Source: a bacterium (GTDB lineage: Bacteria; Auribacterota; UBA3054). From it: a stretch of 12,263 nucleotides of DNA. A program made the translations under genes and the position numbers. Where the stretch lies: the NCBI GenBank assembly GCA_017444325.1, contig JAFSWV010000150.1, positions 1 to 12,263 on the forward strand, given 5' to 3'. The notes under the pieces are model-generated. The model had not been told where the DNA came from. It ran no database searches and saw only the letters and a program-made list of their open reading frames with translations. Below are positions 1 to 4,841 of the stretch, piece by piece. The first letter of the stretch is position 1. Every line of letters starts with the position of its first letter.

Positions 1-599
1 ATTGGAACTTCATATTCATCATTCCACGGAAAAACACAGGTCGGATATATTTCTAACTTTACGTTGCTATCTCCACTAAACTCAAAACAATAAGCAGTAT
101 TTGTTGGCGTAAAACAGTATATTGTTGTATCGAATTGATAATTGCCAAACTCGTCTGAATACCCTTCTAGGGTTTTTAAAATTCTTCCATTGACAACATC
201 ACCAACGCCTATATTTTGATTATCTTGAATATCCCATTGACAAATTATATGCCCTCCGCTTTCCGGCCAATAAATTCTCATACCTTCGTTTTCTTCATCA
301 AAGCCGTCTTTAGGATTTATACCTTGATCAAACTCAGCGTCTGTTCCTGATGATTCAGCCAATTGTTTATTAGCATTAAACCAACTGTAACCATCATAGC
401 TTACTGTAATCCACCGATCCCCGGTTAAGTCTGATTCGCCATAAAACCGGAGCGGTATAGTAAGTTTGGCCTCATTAAAACGCAAACACTTATGATAAAT
501 CATATAAGCATTAACGTTAAATGAAATCAATATAACAAAAAGCACGGCTTGTTTTGCAACAAGCAAAAAACGTATTATAATGTTACAGACTGTTATCAT
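1..599 (-). CDS. Partial exported protein of unknown function, running off the left edge
   Basis: I read an uninterrupted frame of 199 codons from ATG at 599 to the window edge, with no stop, so the C-terminus is missing. An in-frame TAA lies three codons upstream of this ATG, so the start is the first one available. I see no clear Shine-Dalgarno sequence. The N-terminus is hydrophobic (IIIRFLLVAKQAVLFVILIS) and is followed by N-V-N-A/Y, which resembles a signal peptidase I site, so the protein is probably exported or membrane-anchored. The rest is rich in Tyr, Trp, Asp and Asn with alternating hydrophobic residues and looks beta-structured; I do not recognise a family. The gene starts 49 bp after the end of the stalk-repeat gene on the same strand and shares its AT-rich composition, so the two may form one unit. 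Function is unknown. Confidence 0.7.
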   Translation of the reverse strand, partial: MITVCNIIIRFLLVAKQAVLFVILISFNVNAYMIYHKCLRFNEAKLTIPLRFYGESDLTGDRWITVSYDGYSWFNANKQLAESSGTDAEFDQGINPKDGFDEENEGMRIYWPESGGHIICQWDIQDNQNIGVGDVVNGRILKTLEGYSDEFGNYQFDTTIYCFTPTNTAYCFEFSGDSNVKLEIYPTCVFPWNDEYEVP

Positions 600-648
600 A
601 TCTAATTACAAATTAAGCTCATGCAACAAATCTAATTTTGTTAATTAT

Positions 649-1908
649 TCATTTTCTCAAAATCATAAAAAAGAAGAACAAATCCTCATTTTCTGAATTA
701 TCTATGTTAATTGTCGCAACACCTGACTCGCTTATTTCAACCCAATATTTAACATCCATAGACTGGCAAGGAGTTATATTAATAACCGCATTTGATGTTA
801 TGTTCTCAGCTATCTCTACTGATGTGCTTCCGCTTATAATTGCTATCCTGCCGCATTGATTCGTGTTTTCAAATTCAAAAAAATTCTGCGCTCTAATTAT
901 ATTCCCGGTTTCAGCAGCGAGATTAAGATCTCCGGCAAGCGTTGTTATGCAAGCATCTGGATGATCAAAAACAATGTCTGATCTTTTTTCTGCTGTTCCT
1001 ATATGCCAATTAAGATTGTTAGTTAGCACTAAATCAGAAACAAATAAAGTTCCGGTAATTGAGCCCCCGCGCTGCATTATCAAATTGCTTTGAAGAATAT
1101 CTGAAATGTGGCTTTGCTCTATAGAGTTATTTGCAATTTTACTGGCTGTCACAGCATAATCATTAATCTTGTCTGTTGTAATAGCATTAGTGACAATGTT
1201 GCTTGAAGAAATCGCATTATCAGCAATTTTATCGGACGTGACTGCCTTACTTGCAATTTTGCTAGACGTAATAGCTCCTGTTGTTATCTTGTTCGAAGTT
1301 ACAGCATTGTTATCTATTTTGTCAGAAGTTACCGAATAGTCCGCTATTTTGACTGTAGTTACAGCGTTTCCGGCAATTTTTGCAGTCGACACCGCATTAT
1401 CGGCTATTTTGTCAGTAGATATTGCTCCAGTAATGATCTTATTAGCTGAGACAGAATTGGCAGAAAGTTTGTCTGAATTCACAGCGCCATCGCTTATTTT
1501 TGCTGCCGTAATTGAACCGGCTGCAATCTTATAAGAATTTACAGCTCCGGCGCTAATCTTTGCCGCAGTTATAGCGCCAGATGAAATTTTGTTTCCTGAT
1601 ATCGCGCCGTCTGCTATCTTATCCGCAGTCACCGCATTGTTTGCAATTTTGTTTGAAGTCACGGCGCTATCCTCTATCTTCACCGTTGTCACGGCATTGC
1701 TGATGATTTTGTCTGACGTTATCGCATTGCTGGCGATCTTTTCAGTTGTTATTGCGTTGTCTGCTATCGATGATGTGCCGAAAACATGGTTGCTAATGGC
1801 GTAGCGTAAATTTTGAGTTGCTTGAGCTATTGTTGTATTTAGTTCTGAAATTGTTGTGACTCGATTGCCGCTTATTCTTATGTTGGCGCCATTATTCAGT
1901 TTGTCCCT
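649..1908 (-). pseudogene. 3' part of an IS-interrupted stalk-repeat surface protein (decapeptide repeats plus C-terminal head)
   Basis: The frame is open from 1908 (stop codon at 1909-1911, inside the insertion-sequence end) down to the stop at 649. It has no ATG and no credible ribosome binding site near its 5' end; the first usable codon is a GTG at 1692 inside the third repeat. In order it encodes a short linker (LNNGANIRISGN), a polar segment, 21 clean and one degenerate copies of a ten-residue repeat (A-[IV]-T-x-x-K-I-x-x-[NG]), then about 145 residues of beta-rich sequence ending in a phenylalanine run and MILRK. Repeats of this kind form trimeric stalks in phage fibres and surface adhesins, and the head resembles small beta-sandwich domains found at the tips of such proteins; both statements are inference from pattern. 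The missing N-terminus is most likely the lipoprotein fragment at 3273-3755 on the other side of the IS element. Confidence 0.72.
1096..1755 (-). repeat. 22 tandem 30-bp units encoding decapeptide repeats
   Basis: Twenty-two consecutive units of exactly 30 bp, with no insertions or deletions. Examples are AITTEKIASN, AVTADKIADG, AISTDKIADN and AVTSDKIADN; the last (SIEQSHISDI) is degenerate. The pattern A/S-I/V-T/S-x-x-K-I/L-x-x-N/G holds in nearly all units. Copies differ at the DNA level, so the array is old or selected on protein sequence rather than newly amplified. Confidence 0.9.
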
Positions 1909-1936
1909 TCATTGTTAAAAGTTGACACATTGTTTT
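1902..1936. repeat. IS terminal inverted repeat, orfB end
   Basis: Starts TGTCCC and carries GTTGACAC followed by ATTGTTTT. It matches the other end (3253-3285, opposite strand) except for the variable stretch between TGTCCC and GTTGACAC, which is one base longer here, and one extra A after GTTGACAC. Confidence 0.75.
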
Positions 1937-1980
1937 GATTTGTTGGTTTGTTATAGTTTATCATTTTTTGTATATTCTAT

Positions 1981-1996
1981 CCACCCCTAGGGGTGG
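1981..1996. repeat. Perfect 16-bp palindrome between orfB and the IS end
   Basis: CCACCCCTAGGGGTGG is its own reverse complement. It begins 13 bases past the orfB stop codon (2010-2012), in an otherwise AT-rich non-coding stretch (1937-2009). There is no T-run after it on the minus strand, so it is not a standard intrinsic terminator. It may be an mRNA 3'-end stabiliser or a regulatory site of the element. Confidence 0.6.
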
Positions 1997-2009
1997 CCAT
2001 TGGTTTGAC

Positions 2010-2864
2010 TTAAGCGGCTCCATTGAATGTTTTTCTGAACTCGCTTGGAGTTCTATAATTCAGTTTTTCGTGCAGCCTGCGGTGATTGTATGTCCAAATC
2101 GCGTTCTTGATCGCTTGCCTCGCTTCTTCTTTGGTGTTAAATTTCGAATCAAGATAATATTCGCTTTTTAATATGCCGTTTAGTCTTTCGGCCATTCCGT
2201 TTTCATAGCAGTGCAATTCCTCCGTCATGCTGGATCTCCAGCCAAGCGAATCAAGAAGCTTCCGATACATATGCGACGCGTACTGGCATCCGCGGTCAGA
2301 ATGCGCTATCGGCTTAGCTTCCGGGCCTAGCTTTTTAGACGCCATCTTCAACGCCGCCAGGGGCCCTTCAGTCGTTAGATCATCTCTTACGTCGTATCCG
2401 ACTATGTCCTTGGCAAACATGTCCATCATCAGCGACAGATAAACAAAACCTTCTTTGGTGTAGACGTAGGTTATGTCGGAGCACACCGCCTGATTGGGAG
2501 AGTCTATCTTTAGATCTTTCACCAAATTGGGAGACGGTATAAGGGACGGATCCTGCTTGGTAGTACGGCACTGGTATTTCTTGCGTTTCTTTACCAAGAG
2601 ATTGTTTTTCTTCAGCAAATTGCCGAATCTGTTTATTCCGATTGTTACTCCTGCTCTCTTTAGTTCGGAGCGTATGGCAAACAGCACCTTTTTCGCTCCT
2701 GCTCTGGGATTGACTTGCCTTTCCTGGCGCACAAACTCTACGACAAGGCCTTCGTTGACCTCGTGACGTTTTCTTGCTTTCTTGCTGCTATAAAACCACT
2801 GCCTTGTCATGCCTAGCTTCCTGCAAATGGCGGATACTTTTCTTTTTATCTTTGAGCAGATCAT
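2010..2864 (-). CDS. IS3-family transposase OrfB (DDE integrase catalytic domain)
   Basis: This 284-residue protein carries the rve-type catalytic core that cuts and joins DNA during transposition. The acidic triad is visible: D130 in CSDITY, D190 in HSDRG and E226 in GMAERLNG, with exactly 35 residues between the last two (DD35E) and the usual Lys at E+7 (K233). An N-terminal helix-turn-helix-like region rich in basic residues (about 1-60, with RQWFYSSKKARKR) precedes it. The C-terminal YNHRRLHEKLNYRTP is typical of the family. Its ATG at 2864 is five bases past the orfA stop. It is more likely made as an OrfAB fusion by -1 frameshifting, because the -1 frame runs straight into this ORF (IAHMICSKIKRK). 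All catalytic residues are present, so it may be active. Confidence 0.93.
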   Translation of the reverse strand: MICSKIKRKVSAICRKLGMTRQWFYSSKKARKRHEVNEGLVVEFVRQERQVNPRAGAKKVLFAIRSELKRAGVTIGINRFGNLLKKNNLLVKKRKKYQCRTTKQDPSLIPSPNLVKDLKIDSPNQAVCSDITYVYTKEGFVYLSLMMDMFAKDIVGYDVRDDLTTEGPLAALKMASKKLGPEAKPIAHSDRGCQYASHMYRKLLDSLGWRSSMTEELHCYENGMAERLNGILKSEYYLDSKFNTKEEARQAIKNAIWTYNHRRLHEKLNYRTPSEFRKTFNGAA

Positions 2865-2869
2865 ATGCG

Positions 2870-3226
2870 CTATTTTTCGGCGCTCTTTTTTTTTAGCTCT
2901 TCTGGGGTTATCCCTAGTTTGCTGCAGGCGATCTGAAGCGCGGCTTCGTCAATTTTGTGATCAAGTATCTCATCCGACAGCTGTATTTTCAATCTTCTGA
3001 GCTCTTCCTTAAGTCTCTTGATCTCATCTATTTCTGTTCTAGTTTTCACGTAGATCAACCTCCCTTTTAGATGTTCGAAGCCAAGAGCCCTCATCCAAAC
3101 ATAAACTGTGTTATAAGAAATCCCGTATGCCGTTGCCGCTCCTGATACTGATTTCCACTTCCCATCCCTGAGCTCTTCCATGACTTTTAGTTTGAATGCC
3201 ATACTGTACCGAATTCTGTCTTTCAT
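2870..3226 (-). CDS. IS3-family transposase OrfA (helix-turn-helix and leucine zipper)
   Basis: This protein binds the IS ends and is the N-terminal half of the fusion transposase. I start it at ATG 3226 (118 residues, MKDRIRYSMAFKLKVMEEL) because AAGGAG lies nine bases upstream. A longer reading from TTG at 3259 would begin inside the terminal repeat and lacks a site. Residues about 5-50 form a helix-turn-helix (AATAYGISYNTVYVWMRALG). Residues about 65-95 are charged with a leucine/isoleucine heptad (IDEIKRLKEELRRLKIQL), the zipper used for multimerisation. The 3' end holds a run of nine A residues that serves as the frameshift site into orfB. Length and layout match the family. Confidence 0.88.
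   Translation of the reverse strand: MKDRIRYSMAFKLKVMEELRDGKWKSVSGAATAYGISYNTVYVWMRALGFEHLKGRLIYVKTRTEIDEIKRLKEELRRLKIQLSDEILDHKIDEAALQIACSKLGITPEELKKKSAEK
2885..2891 (-). promoter_or_regulatory. A_AAA_AAG programmed -1 frameshift site
   Basis: Near the end of orfA the minus strand reads CTA AAA AAA AAG AGC. The heptamer A_AAA_AAG is the classic IS3-family slippery sequence. Slipping back one base gives E-R-R-K-I-A-H-M and then the orfB frame with no stop in between, producing an OrfAB fusion. Only a weak GCGC stem follows it. Confidence 0.75.
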
Positions 3227-3235
3227 GTCACCTGT

Positions 3236-3241
3236 CTCCTT
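3236..3241 (-). promoter_or_regulatory. Ribosome binding site of orfA
   Basis: AAGGAG on the minus strand, nine bases before ATG at 3226. It decides the start in favour of that ATG over the upstream TTG. Confidence 0.7.
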
Positions 3242-3252
3242 AATTTTTTCAG

Positions 3253-3285
3253 AAAACAAGTGTCAACTTATATTAAAACGGGACA
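3253..3285. repeat. IS terminal inverted repeat, orfA end
   Basis: On the minus strand it reads TGTCCC, a variable AT-rich stretch, AAGTTGACAC, TTGTTTT. The inward-facing TTGACA resembles a -35 box for orfA, but I find no good -10 at the right spacing. Confidence 0.75.
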
Positions 3286-3755
3286 AAATACCATTTTTTA
3301 TCCCCGGTTGTCAGATGGCCAAGGTATGTTTGCACATAAGTTTGAAGAGCATTCAATTCAGTTTCAAGAGCTTCAAGGTCTGACTGCAGGGCATATAAAG
3401 TTTGTGCTCGATCTCCTGGCCCTTCAACACTTGAAATTGAAATGAGTTCAGAGCTTATGTTGGAATAATCGTTTATTATTCTTTGAAGATCCTTTTCTCT
3501 TACGAAACGTTCATCATCGCTAAGATCGGATAAGCCTAACTGAAGATCGACTATTGAGTCGGCGCAGGATTCGGCATTGCTTTTAATGCGGTCCATTGTA
3601 AGTTTGAGATTTTCAAAGTCGTTTGTGGAAACAAAGGCTTCTTGTGTAAGGCCTTGGAGAGTATCAGCGTCTATCTCTTCTGATAATCCGCAACTAACCA
3701 CCAGCACATTAAGAGCAAAAAAGAAAACAAGAAGACGTCTGGAAATTTTTATCAT
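3273..3755 (-). CDS. Truncated lipoprotein, 5' part of the IS-interrupted stalk protein
   Basis: It begins at ATG 3755 with GGAG seven bases upstream. Residues 1-21 form a lipoprotein signal peptide (basic MIKISRR, hydrophobic core, then LVVSC with the lipidated Cys at 22), so the product would be lipid-anchored. Residues about 30-140 are polar and largely helical, with heptad-like hydrophobics (LQSDLEALETELNALQTY), suggesting a coiled coil. The natural sequence ends near GDKKWY. The last residues (FVPF and the stop) come from the terminal repeat of the insertion sequence, which cuts the gene. The missing portion is most likely the stalk and head at 649-1908, since the codon after W-Y (3288) joins L-N-N-G (1899) in frame if the element is removed. 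The 160-residue product may still be made but has lost its functional end. Confidence 0.72.
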   Translation of the reverse strand: MIKISRRLLVFFFALNVLVVSCGLSEEIDADTLQGLTQEAFVSTNDFENLKLTMDRIKSNAESCADSIVDLQLGLSDLSDDERFVREKDLQRIINDYSNISSELISISSVEGPGDRAQTLYALQSDLEALETELNALQTYVQTYLGHLTTGDKKWYFVPF

Positions 3756-3776
3756 AACTCGACTCCGTTTTTGTCT

Positions 3777-3805
3777 ATTTTCACATAAGACTAACTAAAA
3801 GTCAA
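3777..3805 (-). promoter_or_regulatory. Candidate promoter of the interrupted lipoprotein gene
   Basis: On the minus strand, TTGACT (3800-3805) is followed after 17 bases by GAAAAT (3777-3782). The match to the -35/-10 consensus is 5/6 and 4/6. It lies about 20 bases upstream of the ATG at 3755, so the leader would be short. Confidence 0.45.
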
Positions 3806-3834
3806 GTTCGGGTTGATTTTGGGCATTCTACGAT

Positions 3835-3863
3835 AAAAAGCAAGGCCGTCTAACGACGGCCTT
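3835..3863 (-). terminator. Intrinsic terminator of the 44-codon small gene
   Basis: A perfect 9-bp stem (AAGGCCGTC at 3842-3850, GACGGCCTT at 3855-3863, loop of four) is followed on the minus strand by GC and TTTTT (3835-3839). It begins six bases after the stop of the small gene. Confidence 0.8.
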
Positions 3864-3868
3864 TCCCA

Positions 3869-4003
3869 TTACTCTTTTTTTCCGCTTTTTTTCATCTCCT
3901 CCCGGATCTCAGGGACGGTTGGATTCTTGCCTGCCTTTTTACGCAGCGCTTTGATGGCGGCGGCGATGTCGACGGCTTTGCCGGTCTTTTTTTCTTTTTT
4001 CAT
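3869..4003 (-). CDS. Small basic protein of 44 residues, function unknown
   Basis: The start is ATG 4003, preceded at eight bases by AAAGGAG, one of the best ribosome binding sites in the window; the frame ends with TAA at 3869-3871. The product begins MKKEKKTGKAVDIAAAIKAL and continues with a Lys-rich segment, a T-V-P-E-I-R-E-E-M helix and a KKSGKKE tail. It is strongly basic, about half Lys/Arg/Glu, with two predicted amphipathic helices, and has no signal or membrane segment. I recognise no family. It might bind nucleic acid or the ribosome, but that rests only on charge. It lies between two intrinsic terminators, directly downstream of tRNA-Leu on the same strand, with no room for a good promoter of its own, so it may be expressed by read-through from the tRNA promoter. 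Confidence 0.65.
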   Translation of the reverse strand: MKKEKKTGKAVDIAAAIKALRKKAGKNPTVPEIREEMKKSGKKE

Positions 4004-4026
4004 GCTTTTCTCCTTTGTTTTATGGT

Positions 4027-4064
4027 AAAAAAAAAGCCTTTGAAAAACATGCGTTTTTCAAAGG
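4027..4064 (-). terminator. Intrinsic terminator of tRNA-Leu
   Basis: A perfect 12-bp stem (CCTTTGAAAAAC at 4037-4048 and its complement at 4053-4064, loop of four) is followed on the minus strand by C and a run of nine T (4027-4035). It lies 20 bases after the tRNA 3' end. Confidence 0.85.
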
Positions 4065-4084
4065 ACATATTGATCCCGATGAAA

Positions 4085-4171
4085 TGGTGCGCGAGGCGAG
4101 ACTTGAACTCGCACGGGTTTAATCCCACTAGCCCCTCAAGCTAGCGTGTCTACCAATTCCACCACCCGCGC
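4085..4171 (-). tRNA. tRNA-Leu, anticodon GAG, CCA encoded
   Basis: The 87-nt minus-strand sequence folds as a class II tRNA. The acceptor GCGCGGG pairs with CTCGCGC (one G-U). The D-loop is AATTGGTAGA. The anticodon stem CTAGC/GCTAG encloses TTGAGGG, giving anticodon GAG. There is a long variable arm (GGG/CCC stem), and the T stem GCGAG/CTCGC carries TTCAAGT. ACCA at the 3' end is encoded. The long variable arm and the body closely resemble bacterial leucine tRNAs. It reads CUC and CUU codons. Confidence 0.95.
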
Positions 4172-4240
4172 TCTGGTAAACTTACCTACCTTTAAAGGTA
4201 AATTCTAATCGCTACTCAGTCTTTCATGAGCAGTGTTAGT

Positions 4241-4269
4241 ATGGTACTATAATCGCCTCTGGAAGTCAA
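4241..4269 (-). promoter_or_regulatory. Candidate promoter of tRNA-Leu
   Basis: On the minus strand, TTGACT (4264-4269) and TACCAT (4241-4246) are 17 bases apart, matching 5/6 and 4/6. The -35 overlaps the last codons of the Nudix gene. The leader to the mature tRNA 5' end would be about 60 bases and contains the 14-bp palindrome TACCTTTAAAGGTA (4187-4200). Confidence 0.4.
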
Positions 4270-4841
4270 ATAGGCAGCCCTGCGAACCACATAGAGAGGG
4301 CCAGCAGGCAAAATCCGTCGCGGCAGTTGTCGCTTTCAGCGAGCGCTTTAGCTTCTTCCATTGTGAACCATTTGAGGCCGAAAGTCTCTCCTCTGTCGTA
4401 GTCTTCGCTGACTTTTCGGGGGCCCGTTCCAACGAAAAGGTTAAAGCAGTGGTTGCTGCGGCCGATCTGGGGATAGAAGGTCTTTATGAGCCGGCATTCC
4501 TTCATTGCGTAGCCGGTCTCCTCCATGGTTTCCCTTCGGCAGGCCGCTTCCAGGTCTTCCTTGGGATCGGCGTTGCCGGCCGGGAGCTCCCAATCGAAGC
4601 TTTTCACCATATAACGGTATTGTTTGGTCAAAAGTACCCTGTTTAGGTCGTCGATCAAGAGAACGCCTACGACAGGCATAGGGTATTCGATGGCGTGGAA
4701 CTCGATCTCCTTTTTGTCGGAGCAGATGATTTGGTCGGCGTAATGGGATAGCCAGGGACACTCTACGAGAGGCGTCCTCTTTACAAGCTTCCAGGGCGGT
4801 TCGCCTGTCAGCTTAGTCTCCAGCAGTTCGTCATCTTTCAT
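4266..4841 (-). CDS. Nudix hydrolase, probably ADP-sugar/ADP-ribose pyrophosphatase-like
   Basis: Nudix enzymes cleave nucleoside diphosphates linked to another group, using divalent metal. The full Nudix box is at residues 89-111: G89, five residues, E95, seven residues, R103-E104, then E107-E108 and G110 (RRETMEETGY), all catalytic positions intact. The N-terminal strand layout, the VVGVLLIDDLNRVLLTKQYR stretch and the WELPAGN lead into the box resemble the ADP-ribose/ADP-sugar pyrophosphatase branch. The 191-residue length fits. It has no signal peptide, so it is cytoplasmic. The ATG overlaps the end of the kinase gene by 11 bases, so translation is probably coupled. Its place at the end of a glycosyltransferase cluster suggests recycling or policing of nucleotide sugars; the exact substrate cannot be told from sequence. 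Confidence 0.88.
   Translation of the reverse strand: MKDDELLETKLTGEPPWKLVKRTPLVECPWLSHYADQIICSDKKEIEFHAIEYPMPVVGVLLIDDLNRVLLTKQYRYMVKSFDWELPAGNADPKEDLEAACRRETMEETGYAMKECRLIKTFYPQIGRSNHCFNLFVGTGPRKVSEDYDRGETFGLKWFTMEEAKALAESDNCRDGFCLLALSMWFAGLPI

Larger units (their letters stand above)
1902..3285 (-). mobile_element. IS3-family insertion sequence, about 1.38 kb
   Basis: The element contains orfA and orfB in the IS3 arrangement, bounded by imperfect inverted repeats. Both ends read TGTCCC, then 12-13 variable bases, then a shared GTTGACAC and TTGTTTT. The TG...CA tips match the IS3 family. The transposase genes run right to left, so the orfA end is near 3285. I see no matching 3-5 bp target duplication: the flanks are GTT on the left and AAA on the right. 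The duplication may have decayed, or the element may be a recombinant; the ends could also extend two bases further, since both read TTTGTCCC. It sits inside a lipoprotein/stalk gene. Boundaries are good to a few bases. Confidence 0.85.

Noticed and set aside
649..1692. A stand-alone gene starting at GTG 1692
   Set aside because: The GTG is in the third repeat unit, no ribosome site precedes it, and the repeat register and linker continue upstream to the IS end.
1096..1755. CRISPR array
   Set aside because: The 30-bp period is continuous coding repeat with no alternating unique spacers, and the units are not identical.
1349..1804. Plus-strand open frames across the repeat array
   Set aside because: They are mirrors of the 30-bp repeats and give low-complexity hydrophobic sequence without start signals.
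3227..3259. Longer orfA start at TTG 3259
   Set aside because: It begins inside the terminal inverted repeat and lacks a ribosome site, while ATG 3226 has AAGGAG at nine bases.
4187..4200. 14-bp palindrome TACCTTTAAAGGTA as an operator
   Set aside because: It is in the probable tRNA leader and AT-rich in its centre; one palindrome this size is weak evidence, so I mention it only with the promoter.
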